This document shows, in pieces, positions 42,743-51,482 of a stretch of DNA of 64,000 bases. Under the pieces are notes generated by a model. It was not told the origin of the DNA and did no database searches. It worked only from the letters and a program-made list of their open reading frames with translations. The translations under genes were made by a program, and so were the position numbers. Source of the stretch: Spirosoma foliorum (GTDB lineage: Bacteria; Bacteroidota; Bacteroidia; Cytophagales; Spirosomataceae); assembly GCF_014117325.1 (NCBI RefSeq), contig NZ_CP059732.1, positions 2,178,501 to 2,242,500 on the forward strand, read 5' to 3'. Position 1 is the first letter of the stretch. Each line of letters begins with the position of its first letter.

Positions 42743-45031
42743 ATGCGAAGTAAATCCTACAATAGTCCAACGTACTGGCAATCCTTTACCAAAACCGAAG
42801 AAACATCCCAGTGGGTAACGGGGCTCAATGAACAGCTTAAACAAGCCACCCACAGAGCTGATGCTCATGTGCAACTTCAACAAGGGCATTTGGCCATCTG
42901 TCTGACAACGAACTCATTTTGGTTGGTATATAGTTTTGGCAAAGCGGGTAAGCTAGCGATTCGGACTTGCTTTGACCCTCAATTGATCAAGGGCTTCAGG
43001 GTAAGGCGCAGGAGTAAAACTAAAGTTGAGTACTTGATTGACGGTGCTCTGGGTCGATTTCGGGTACTAGTCGAACTGCCAAAAGGGAATTATCCGCTAC
43101 TGCGTTATACGACCTCGTTGATACCTAACCAACCCTTCACCATTCAGGCGTTTCCCCGGGATGTATATGTGTTGGATTGCGATTTTAATCCGGCTATGAC
43201 TCAAGGCATGGTCTATGTTACGCAGACCGGCCCAACCTCCGGACTCGCCTATCTATCAGTGACCAAACCAACCGAAGGTTCGCTCCTGTATTTCCAGAAC
43301 TTTACGGCTCTGAACGACTATTTTCAAACAAGCCAAACCGAGCCTTCGGATACCGTTGGCGTTCAATGGCCGGAGCTTGGCTTTGCGTTGCCGACTGCCA
43401 CTTCGCCTTTACCAGCCGGAACAGAAATTACGCTTTCCGATGCCTTTCTCTATTTAAGCGACGTCATTCCCCAGAGTGAATTCGAAGCGGCTGATCAGTT
43501 TCTGGACGTAATGGCCAGCATTTACCGGCACCTCCCCAAACCCCAAACCGAGTATTATCACTGGCCCAAAGCAGCTGAACGAACGATCCAGGCCTTAAGT
43601 GAATCAGCCGGTTGCGGGCGTATGATTCAGAAGCACTTCTACCTAAATGCCTACGTCGATGCTACCTATAAACCTCCCGAAAGCATGGTGCAGCTGGCGA
43701 TCTTAGTGCCACTTTGGGAGTATCAGCAATGGAGCGAAAAATCACTACCGTTGGTCGAAAGCTTGCAAAAGAGCCTGCCCACGTTTTATGATGCGCAGCA
43801 AAAAACACTCATGCGGTGGTTGCCAGGCGGTAGGTTTAAAGAGGAGGTTAGCCAACGTAGTGAGGAGCAGGATCCAACTAAAATAGATTCGTGGTATTTG
43901 TTACATACGCTAATGAATCTGGGCCGATTAGCGGACCAGGGCAATACGGAGGCCAAAGAGTTACTGTTTAATTCCCTGGAATTTGTCATTAAAGCAGCGC
44001 ATCATTTCGCCTATGATTGGCCGGTATTCTATGACATCCATACGTTGGCTGTAATCAAGGCCGAAACTGATGAAGGAAAAGGCGGGGAGCTGGACGTAGC
44101 GGGACTCTATACGCACGTCATGGTGCAGATCTATGAACTCACCAAAGAATCTCGCTATCTGGATGAAGCCATTAGGTCTGCTGAACGGTTGCGCGGCAAG
44201 GGGTTTGAGTTGCTTTATCAGAGCAATATTACCATTATGAGTGCGCTAACCTTGGCCAAGCTTTGGAAAATTACGGGTAACCGTCTGTATTTCGATCTGA
44301 GTCGGCAAGGTTTGGCTAATGTCATCGCTCGCCTGTGGATCTGGGATTGCCAGTTCGGTTTTGGCCAGCATCGAAGTACATTTCTGGGGGTGGCTCCCCT
44401 TCGGAATGCCCCCTACTTAGCCGCCTATGAGGAAGGTGAAATTGTAGCCACGATGATTAATTACCTCCAGGAAGTAGGCCGTGATGTTCCTGATTCCATC
44501 CGACTGTTCTTTTCGGAGTACATGAAGTATTTGCTACACCGGGGAAAGTATTATTATCCATCGGAACTAGCCGCTGATTCTGTCTGCGAATCGTCCAAAG
44601 AAGGACGAATCATCCGGGAGTTACCCATTCCCCTGGAGGATATATCGACAGGTTGGAAGCAGGCCGGAGCCGTCGGTCAGGAAGTTTACGGGGGAGCCTT
44701 AGCCTATATTCTGACGAGTTATTCCTATAAACGATTCGCCAGCGTACCAATCATTGTCTTTGCTGATTACCCTATTGATGAGGCCGACTATCAGGTAACA
44801 GGCAAAACCAGTGGTTATCTCATTTTACGTTTGGCGGGTACAGCCTCCTATACCTGTCGGGTACGATTTCTAGCTAAAAGTGGCGTTCTGCCCAGCATAA
44901 ATCTTTACGATGAGGACGCGCCCGATAGCGATCCCTTCAGGCCTAGTGAAACAGCTAAAACGTATCAGGAGTATCAGGTTCAGGGGCATTTACGGCTCCG
45001 GTTGGAATGGAGTCGGGACAAAAACAACTGA
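42743..45031 (+). CDS. Large hypothetical protein, possible (alpha/alpha)6-type carbohydrate-active enzyme
   Basis: The protein is 762 aa with no signal peptide. Residues 1-250 are beta-rich (S-F-W-L-V-Y-S-F-G-K-A-G-K; Y-L-I-D-G-A-L-G-R-F-R-V-L-V). Residues 260-690 are helical with regular aromatic and Gly-containing turns (S-W-Y-L-L-H-T-L-M-N-L-G-R-L; D-V-A-G-L-Y-T-H-V-M-V-Q-I-Y; G-F-G-Q-H-R-S-T-F), like glycan-active toroid folds. The C-terminus is beta-rich again. It precedes a GH9 gene by 190 nt in the same direction, supporting a glycan role. The catalytic residues cannot be assigned. Confidence 0.5.
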   Translation: MRSKSYNSPTYWQSFTKTEETSQWVTGLNEQLKQATHRADAHVQLQQGHLAICLTTNSFWLVYSFGKAGKLAIRTCFDPQLIKGFRVRRRSKTKVEYLIDGALGRFRVLVELPKGNYPLLRYTTSLIPNQPFTIQAFPRDVYVLDCDFNPAMTQGMVYVTQTGPTSGLAYLSVTKPTEGSLLYFQNFTALNDYFQTSQTEPSDTVGVQWPELGFALPTATSPLPAGTEITLSDAFLYLSDVIPQSEFEAADQFLDVMASIYRHLPKPQTEYYHWPKAAERTIQALSESAGCGRMIQKHFYLNAYVDATYKPPESMVQLAILVPLWEYQQWSEKSLPLVESLQKSLPTFYDAQQKTLMRWLPGGRFKEEVSQRSEEQDPTKIDSWYLLHTLMNLGRLADQGNTEAKELLFNSLEFVIKAAHHFAYDWPVFYDIHTLAVIKAETDEGKGGELDVAGLYTHVMVQIYELTKESRYLDEAIRSAERLRGKGFELLYQSNITIMSALTLAKLWKITGNRLYFDLSRQGLANVIARLWIWDCQFGFGQHRSTFLGVAPLRNAPYLAAYEEGEIVATMINYLQEVGRDVPDSIRLFFSEYMKYLLHRGKYYYPSELAADSVCESSKEGRIIRELPIPLEDISTGWKQAGAVGQEVYGGALAYILTSYSYKRFASVPIIVFADYPIDEADYQVTGKTSGYLILRLAGTASYTCRVRFLAKSGVLPSINLYDEDAPDSDPFRPSETAKTYQEYQVQGHLRLRLEWSRDKNN

Positions 45032-45220
45032 TGATCGTGATACTCTATAGAAATTGCACAAAGCTGCATTAATTATCCCCCTGAACTGCCAGTCCAATTC
45101 ATCTGACAAGCTTGTTCACTAAATCATTCTGGTTCACTGTTCCTTTAAATGCCCCATTTCTTGACGTAGCTGTAGGTTAAATAATTACTTTTGATTGACA
45201 TCTTCTATTGACGAGCACGA

Positions 45221-47689
45221 ATGATTTTACGAGTACTCTTTACGTTGCTAGTGGCCTTTACAACTTCGATCCTTCATGCCCAGACACCAGAAAATGGAAT
45301 TGATCGTAGACTGTTTAATGAAATTGTTCGAAGTGGTCTCCTTCATCGGCCCTTACCACTTGATCATGCCCGGTCTTTTGAAGCCATGTCGCTGACAAAG
45401 CCAGTCCTAAAAGCGCAGCCGCTGAGTGCCGCGGCTGTTTTCAACAATTGGAAACATACGGGCTATGGAAAACTGGCCATGGTTACTAGTCGCACAAAAT
45501 CTGGTCAGCCTACATTGCGGTTGAGTTTGCCCACAGCTACCGGAAAACGAGCTGTGGGCTCGGTCAATGACCCAGACTATGCCACTTATGGCAACTGCCG
45601 CATGCAATTGGACTTGAATGGGGCGAACTGGGAAGCCTACAACCGACTTGAATTTTTTATTTACCCGGAGGCCGAAGGGGCGCAGGTAGTAAATATCAAT
45701 ATTGATTGTCGAAATAGGAACCGATCCGCCAAAAAAGGAACGCTGACGGCTTCCGCCGATCATCTTATCAATTTGACCAACCACCAGTGGAACCGCTGTT
45801 ATCTGGATTTGTCGGACCTAAGGCGAGATGAAGTAGATGAAATTGCTTTTTACGTGTCGCTAAAAGGCAAGAACTTAACCACCGGCGACTCGGTCATTTA
45901 TTACATTGATCAGCCCGTTTTAAAACAAGTAAAAACCCAGGAAATAAGTCATGGGTGGATGCCAGCCCCCAACAGTATTGTTTATTCCACATCGGGCTAC
46001 ATGGCCGAAGGCAAAAAAACGGCTATTGCTAACCGGGTAAGCGGTAAACCCAATACTCGTTTTCAACTTATCAATGAAGCGACTCACCAGATAGCTTATG
46101 AAGCGAACGCCAAGCGTGTACAAACGTCTACGGGTGATTACGAGGTACTTGATTTTAGTTCGTTCACAAAAGTCGGGACCTACCATCTCGTCTTCGGTTC
46201 GATAAAAACGGCTTCCTTCGGGATTGGCACTCGTATCTGGACGGCTTCCCAGTGGCGGGTATTAAATTATATTTTCTGTCAGCGGTGCGGGTATGCGGTG
46301 CCGCAAATACACGGCCAGTGTCATCTTGACCTGTTTTCTGAACATAAGGGGAAAAAGATTTCCTACAGTGGTGGCTGGCATGACGCAGGCGACCTTTCTC
46401 AGCAAACCTTGCAAACGGCCGATGTTACGTTTGCCTTGCTGGAATCGTTCAAAAATCAGCGAACAAAAGATCCATTACTGGCAGCCCGCTTGCGGGAAGA
46501 GGCCGAATGGGGACTCAATTTTGTATTGAAGAACCGGTATGACGACGGCTATCGGGCCAGCAGCATGGGATTGCTTATTTGGCAGGATGGTGTAATAGGC
46601 ACGCTGGATGATATTCAATCGGTGCGGGTACAGAATAACTCGTTTGATACGTTTCTCTATGCCGCTTACGAGGCTTATGCCGCCATGACCCTGGATGGAG
46701 ATCCTGCGTTTAGCGAATACCTGAGAAAAATAGCCCGGGAGGACTTTTCGTTGGCGATGAAGACGTATCGGGAAAATGGGTATGGGGGCTTCACCCAGAT
46801 GTATGAACATAACTATAATACGTCGCAAAGCCAGTATATGGCCACTGTTTCCTGGGCAGCCAGTATGCTTTACCAATTGACGGGTGAAAAGCAATACGCC
46901 CAAACGGCCGCCGATTTTATTCGTTATACACTCAAGTGTCAACGGACCACTCCGCTGGGTGATGCGAAGGGAACTAAAGGTTTTTTTTACCGGGATACGA
47001 CTCGAAAGTCCATTGTGCATTTCGTACATCAGTCCCGAGATCAGGTGTATATGCAGGCACTTATTCTCTTATGTCAAACGCAGCGCAATCATCCTGATTA
47101 TTCGAAGTGGTACCAGGCGGTGCAGTTGTATGGCAATTACCTCAAAGACATCCTGGTTTACACGGCTCCATACGGCATGATACCGAGTGGTGTGTACCAT
47201 AAAGATGAAGCGTCGGATTCAGCGTCCTTCTACTCGTTGCATTTATTTCCGCCAGCCAACGCCAAAGAGTTATATACGGAACAACTGACAAAAGGGGTAA
47301 AGCTGGATGACGAGCATTACCTGAAGCGATTCCCCGTTTGGTTCAGCATTTTCAATGGCAATACGGCGGTCCATCTATCTACCGGCAAGGCGGCTGCCAT
47401 GTGTGGGCATTTTTTAAACGATGAAAAGTTACTTCAGATCGGGCGTGAACAATTGTACTGGACGGTCGGAAAAAACCCATTTGGTCAATCGCTCATTTAC
47501 GGGGAAGGAAACAGGTATCCGCAACTGGATAGTTTTTCTTCCGGTGAAATAACCGGGGAAATACCGGTCGGCATACGAACCGCCAATAACGACGATGTTC
47601 CCTGGTGGCCGGCCATCAATAATGCTACCTACAAAGAGGTGTGGGTTACTTCAGCCGGCAAGTGGTTATCGTTACTAGCCGAATACTAA
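45221..47689 (+). CDS. Glycoside hydrolase family 9 with N-terminal Ig-like domain
   Basis: The protein is 822 aa. Signal peptide ends at L-H-A-Q (about residue 21). After a beta-rich N-terminal part, an Ig-like CelD_N domain spans about 255-345. The GH9 (alpha/alpha)6 core starts near 350: G-G-W-H-D-A-G-D-L-S-Q at about 384 holds the two catalytic-base Asp residues, and the C-terminal Y-K-E-V-W-V-T-S-A-G-K-W at about 805 holds the expected acid Glu. Known GH9 enzymes cleave beta-1,4-glucan or act as exo-glucosaminidases. With the upstream 762-aa protein it may form a small glycan-use unit. Confidence 0.87.
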   Translation: MILRVLFTLLVAFTTSILHAQTPENGIDRRLFNEIVRSGLLHRPLPLDHARSFEAMSLTKPVLKAQPLSAAAVFNNWKHTGYGKLAMVTSRTKSGQPTLRLSLPTATGKRAVGSVNDPDYATYGNCRMQLDLNGANWEAYNRLEFFIYPEAEGAQVVNINIDCRNRNRSAKKGTLTASADHLINLTNHQWNRCYLDLSDLRRDEVDEIAFYVSLKGKNLTTGDSVIYYIDQPVLKQVKTQEISHGWMPAPNSIVYSTSGYMAEGKKTAIANRVSGKPNTRFQLINEATHQIAYEANAKRVQTSTGDYEVLDFSSFTKVGTYHLVFGSIKTASFGIGTRIWTASQWRVLNYIFCQRCGYAVPQIHGQCHLDLFSEHKGKKISYSGGWHDAGDLSQQTLQTADVTFALLESFKNQRTKDPLLAARLREEAEWGLNFVLKNRYDDGYRASSMGLLIWQDGVIGTLDDIQSVRVQNNSFDTFLYAAYEAYAAMTLDGDPAFSEYLRKIAREDFSLAMKTYRENGYGGFTQMYEHNYNTSQSQYMATVSWAASMLYQLTGEKQYAQTAADFIRYTLKCQRTTPLGDAKGTKGFFYRDTTRKSIVHFVHQSRDQVYMQALILLCQTQRNHPDYSKWYQAVQLYGNYLKDILVYTAPYGMIPSGVYHKDEASDSASFYSLHLFPPANAKELYTEQLTKGVKLDDEHYLKRFPVWFSIFNGNTAVHLSTGKAAAMCGHFLNDEKLLQIGREQLYWTVGKNPFGQSLIYGEGNRYPQLDSFSSGEITGEIPVGIRTANNDDVPWWPAINNATYKEVWVTSAGKWLSLLAEY

Positions 47690-47801
47690 CGTATTGACCG
47701 GGTCGCCGGAGCATGGGTATTATAATGTTCGCCGGTTGCATTCGGGGTTGGGCTACCGTTCCCCAATTGATTTTGAAAACCAATTTCACCACACTAATTT
47801 G
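47690..47801. other. Short gap after GH9 gene
   Basis: This stretch links the GH9 stop to the IS3-type remnant. No hairpin with T run was seen. Confidence 0.3.
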
Positions 47802-47969
47802 TTAAACTCTCAAAAGTGAAATGTCCGCCCAGATAGGAAGAAGATAGCTGATAGCCAAAGTATTATGGAGTAGTCTTGCCGGAGAATTGGCTGCTTCTTG
47901 TTTAATGAATTGATAGATCAGCCTTAAATCTGTCAGCTGAACATGGCGACATCTTTTTTTAATCTCGCG

Positions 47970-47985
47970 CGGCTTCGGCCGTCCG
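47970..47985 (-). repeat. 16-nt mini-hairpin insertion, copy 6 (in IS3-type remnant)
   Basis: The minus strand reads CGGACGGCCGAAGCCG between gaaatggat and cgcgagatt. Removal gives E-M-D-R-E-I-K-K-R in frame. The stem is CGGC/GCCG and the loop CGAA, a third stem variant. The exact boundary can shift by two bases; the chosen one fits the other copies. Confidence 0.75.
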
Positions 47986-48178
47986 ATCCATTTCGCTCTG
48001 CCGAAGTTGTCGTTTGAGTGACTCGATTTCGACTTCCAGAGCAGAAGTTTGTTTTTCTTCCCCTATACTCTTTTTTTCAGCCGCTCGCCAGGCATGAATG
48101 ATGCTATCGCTGATGCCCATTTTACGAGCTAGGGCAAGGATGGGTTCGCCGTTGGCAACTGGCCGCAACCCATCGGCC

Positions 48179-48194
48179 CGTGCGGGCGGCCCCG
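48179..48194 (+). repeat. 16-nt mini-hairpin insertion, copy 7 (in IS3-type remnant)
   Basis: CGTGCGGGCGGCCCCG lies between catcggcc and ttgaattc. On the coding (minus) strand its removal gives Y-T-A-E-F-K-A-D-G-L-R-P in frame. It splits the Lys codon (AA before, G after), almost the same place in orfA as copy 5. Confidence 0.9.
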
Positions 48195-48434
48195 TTGAAT
48201 TCAGCGGTATACTTTCGTTTGGGAACGGTCCGTCGTGGCGGTTGAATGTTTGGCCATTTGACACGAAGTTAAAAAAGCTTCGTGTCCGGATTTTTAGGGC
48301 CATCTCAATATGCCATTCAACCATCTTTTAGACCTTTTATCATAGGTATAAGGGGAAAATGGCAAAGTACCTTGCATCGCATAGTACCTTTCTGTACCTT
48401 TGATTCATGAAATTCACGAAACCAGTAGATACGA

Positions 48435-48842
48435 ATGAATATTGAAAACGCTCAAGTGCAAATGCGGAAGGGCATCCTGGAGTTCTGCATTCTGCACATC
48501 ATATCGCGGGGCGAAATCTATGCCTCCGATATGCTCGACGAGCTGACCTCCGCCCGAATCATGGTTGTGGAGGGTACCTTGTACCCACTGCTAACCCGTT
48601 TGAAAAATGCCGGTCTGCTCGATTATAAATGGGTCGAGTCCACATCCGGGCCACCACGCAAATACTACATTCTGACCGACCTTGGCCGCAATTCGTTAGA
48701 TGCCCTGAACGAAACCTGGCAGGAACTTGCCGAGTCCGTTAATGCGATTGTCGGGAAAGTTGAGCAGCATAAAAAGCTTACCAACGGCGCAGTGTCTGTT
48801 TCGCCTTCACCCGATCCAACTAGCCCACCAGCCAACGCTTAA
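48435..48842 (+). CDS. PadR-family transcriptional regulator
   Basis: The protein is 135 aa. N-terminal winged helix: M-R-K-G-I-L-E-F-C-I-L-H-I-I-S-R-G-E-I-Y-A-S-D-M-L-D, E-G-T-L-Y-P-L-L-T-R-L-K and S-T-S-G-P-P-R-K-Y-Y-I-L-T. These are the PadR signatures. It starts 93 nt upstream of a PspC/GIN-domain protein, with a 36-nt gap; this gene pair is conserved in Cytophagales. It likely controls its own operon. Confidence 0.9.
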   Translation: MNIENAQVQMRKGILEFCILHIISRGEIYASDMLDELTSARIMVVEGTLYPLLTRLKNAGLLDYKWVESTSGPPRKYYILTDLGRNSLDALNETWQELAESVNAIVGKVEQHKKLTNGAVSVSPSPDPTSPPANA

Positions 48843-48878
48843 CCTATTCTCTTCTATAAACCGAATCGTCGGACCGTC

Positions 48879-51392
48879 ATGAAAAAGACAATAAGTATTA
48901 ATATAAGTGGCGTCATCTTTCACATAGAAGAGGATGGCTACGACAAGCTGAAAAATTACCTGACTACTGTACAACAATACTTTTCGACCTACGAAGACAG
49001 TCAGGAAATTGTAACCGATATTGAGAACCGGATCGCTGAGAAACTTCTGGCTAAATTAAAAGCGGCTGATAAACAGGCTGTTTCGTTAGAGGATGTCAAT
49101 GAGCTGGTTGCCGCAATGGGTACCGTTGCCGACTTTGAAGCCGTTGAGGAAGAAGAAGTGCTGGTCACCAGCGGTGGCCGTAATTCAGCATCAGGCACGG
49201 GGCAAGGTGCACGAAACACAGCTACGTCAAATCCAAGTTCTGCCTCTGGTGCCTCATCTCAGGCTTCGCAATCGTCGTTCGAACCACGTCGACTAGTGCG
49301 CGATGTACGGCGGAAAACCCTTGGTGGTGTATGTGCGGGCTTAGCACACTATTTTAATATTGATGTAGTGTGGGTGCGTTTAATCTTCTTGACCCTGTTT
49401 TTAGCATTGCCTCCGTTGGGACATGAGTTTGGAGCGGGCGTGTCGAGCTTCGTTTTTATCGTGTACATCGCGATGTGGATTGCCCTACCAGGCGTCACGA
49501 CGATTGAGGATGATAAAACGGTTAAAAAGTTCTTCCGAAATCCTGAAGATAAAGTACTTGGGGGCGTTGCGTCAGGGATTGCAGCCTATTTCGGAGTCGA
49601 TACGGGTATTATCCGACTGCTGTTTGTATTGGGTATTGTGTTCTTTGGCGTTGGATTTCTTTTGTATATCGTACTTTGGATGATTGCTCCTCAGGCAAAT
49701 ACACTCACCGAAAAGATGGAAATGCAGGGGCAACCCATCACGCTTTCCAACATTGAGCACAGCATCAAGCAAAATTTGAATATCAACGAAACAGTTCATA
49801 ATGAAAGCACGCTGACCCGTTTACTGTTGTTCCCTTTCCGGGCCATTGCAACGATCATTGGCGGATTAGGTAGCGCTCTTGGGCCTTTGTTAAATGGCGT
49901 TGTTTCGCTGATTCGGGTATTTGCTGGTGTTATGATGTTGATTCTGGCTTTCGCTGGGATGATTGTTTGCCTAGCATTTCTAGGAGCCGCTATCGGTATC
50001 AGTACAGGTAACTCCTTTACAAACAGTGATTTCCCGATTGAAATGTTCCGGCATGATATTTCGGTTCCGATGGTGTTTTCCGGGGTTTTAGTTGGTCTGC
50101 TTCCGGCGTTTGGTTTAGCGATTCTGGGGATTATGCTTATCACGATGAAGAGTGTGTTGAGTAGCCGTACTGCCCTTACACTGGCTGGGGTTTGGCTCGC
50201 TAGCCTGGTAGTTTTTGCCGGTACCGCTACGCCTGTACTGTCTAGCTTCCAACGTCGGGGAACGGTTGAGGAAACGAAGGTATTGAGTGTGTCCGCAGCC
50301 ATTCCAACCTTTGCCATGAATCAGGTAGAAAATGACGACAACTGGCGCCCATCTATTGATGTGAAAGGATACGAAGGAACAACCTTGAACCTAGTGCAGT
50401 ATTTCCGGTCGCAGGGCCGTACTCGGGCTGATGCTCAAGCAAATGCGCGCCAAATTAAGTATGCCTATTCGATTAAAGATTCAACGGTACGTTTCAACGA
50501 AACGATCGAATTGACACCGAATGCTCGTTTCCGGGGGCAGGATTTGGACATGGATCTGTTAGTTCCGTATGAAAAACCATTCCGAATGACTCGCGATTTC
50601 GCTCGCTTTATTCGCAATGAATTTGGGGAGAAAGAGTTTGACCGAATGGAGTCGAGTATCTGGAAATTTACCAAAAATGATGGCCTGGTTTGTATCAACT
50701 ATCCAAGGGAAAAAGATCAGGAAGACGACAGCGAGGATAATGACGTAACTGATCTTACCGATGATGTACAGAATGCAGTTGCCAGCGAATTAGGTGATGA
50801 CTTCGATCACATTGGCGACCATACCCGGCAATTCAATGTCAGCGAGTTCTCAAAAGTAGATGTTGGTGGTGCATTTGTGGTACGTTTCCGTAAAGGAACG
50901 ACCTATAAAGTTGTCGCCGATGGACGTGAAAAGGATTTGGATGATATAAACGTAAAAGTGACTGGTAATCAGCTACAAGTGTCCATTGATCGTAATGGTT
51001 TGTTCGACTGGAGCAATCGTAAACGCATCGGCTTAACAATCACTGTTCCATCCATCGACGAATTAAAACTATCAGGAGCTTCGAAAGCCAGCTTAGTTGA
51101 ATTCGGAAACTTCAAAACACTGGATATCGACATGAGTGGTGCTTGTCGGACAGTCTTCGATGGTTCTGTGGAGAAGCTGAATATCGAACTATCGGGGGCC
51201 TCGAACGTAGTCTTGCGCGGTCATGCTAACCAATTAGAGGCTGATCTGAGTGGCGCTAGTAAAATCGAAGCCAATGGTATGGAGGTCGATAGAGCCCACG
51301 TTGATGCCAGCGGAGCCAGTCATGCTACCCTTGGCCATGTTGGTACGATTGATTCTGAAACCTCAGGTGCCAGTAAGGTAACGCACCAGTAA
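48879..51392 (+). CDS. PspC-domain membrane protein with C-terminal GIN (DUF2807) domain
   Basis: The protein is 837 aa. N-terminal soluble part MKKTISINISGVIFHIEEDG with acidic stretch (residues 1-135). Two PspC domains in tandem (about 140-200: R-R-K-T-L-G-G-V-C-A-G-L-A-H-Y-F-N-I-D; 208-270: D-K-V-L-G-G-V-A-S-G-I-A-A-Y-F-G-V-D) each with a membrane helix. Three to four further membrane helices lie at 310-450. The C-terminal 190 residues have the repeat L-S-G-A-S-K / M-S-G-A / D-L-S-G-A-S-K of a beta-helical GIN domain, typically facing the periplasm. It may be a stress-response envelope protein. Confidence 0.88.
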   Translation: MKKTISINISGVIFHIEEDGYDKLKNYLTTVQQYFSTYEDSQEIVTDIENRIAEKLLAKLKAADKQAVSLEDVNELVAAMGTVADFEAVEEEEVLVTSGGRNSASGTGQGARNTATSNPSSASGASSQASQSSFEPRRLVRDVRRKTLGGVCAGLAHYFNIDVVWVRLIFLTLFLALPPLGHEFGAGVSSFVFIVYIAMWIALPGVTTIEDDKTVKKFFRNPEDKVLGGVASGIAAYFGVDTGIIRLLFVLGIVFFGVGFLLYIVLWMIAPQANTLTEKMEMQGQPITLSNIEHSIKQNLNINETVHNESTLTRLLLFPFRAIATIIGGLGSALGPLLNGVVSLIRVFAGVMMLILAFAGMIVCLAFLGAAIGISTGNSFTNSDFPIEMFRHDISVPMVFSGVLVGLLPAFGLAILGIMLITMKSVLSSRTALTLAGVWLASLVVFAGTATPVLSSFQRRGTVEETKVLSVSAAIPTFAMNQVENDDNWRPSIDVKGYEGTTLNLVQYFRSQGRTRADAQANARQIKYAYSIKDSTVRFNETIELTPNARFRGQDLDMDLLVPYEKPFRMTRDFARFIRNEFGEKEFDRMESSIWKFTKNDGLVCINYPREKDQEDDSEDNDVTDLTDDVQNAVASELGDDFDHIGDHTRQFNVSEFSKVDVGGAFVVRFRKGTTYKVVADGREKDLDDINVKVTGNQLQVSIDRNGLFDWSNRKRIGLTITVPSIDELKLSGASKASLVEFGNFKTLDIDMSGACRTVFDGSVEKLNIELSGASNVVLRGHANQLEADLSGASKIEANGMEVDRAHVDASGASHATLGHVGTIDSETSGASKVTHQ

Positions 51393-51404
51393 GATTAATG
51401 TGGA

Positions 51405-51482
51405 ATGAATAATGGATAATGTAGAATGAATAATAGACTGTCTTCATAAGTCATTATTCATTCTACATTATCCATTATTCAT
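51405..51482. repeat. 30-bp perfect inverted repeat between convergent genes
   Basis: Arms 51405-51434 and 51453-51482 are exact reverse complements with an 18-nt loop. AT-rich (ATGAATAATGGATAATG at the left end). It sits between the ends of the PspC gene and the AI-2E-type gene and overlaps the latter's stop region. It may act as a bidirectional terminator or be a small mobile repeat. Confidence 0.85.

Larger units (their letters stand above)
47802..48324 (-). pseudogene. IS3-type element remnant with two 16-nt insertions
   Basis: The minus strand carries an orfA of IS3 type: P-K-R-K-Y-T-A-E-F-K, then A-D-G-L-R-P-V-A-N-G-E-P-I-L-A-L-A-R-K-M-G-I-S-D (HTH), I-E-S-L-K-R-Q-L-R-Q-S-E-M-D-R (zipper). 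After that, E-I-K-K-R-C-R-H-V-Q-L-T-D-L-R-L-I-Y-Q-F-I-K-Q leads into the beginning of an orfB. Two exact 16-nt blocks (48179-48194, 47970-47985) break the frame and their removal restores it. The catalytic domain is absent. Only the first part of the element is left. Confidence 0.82.
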
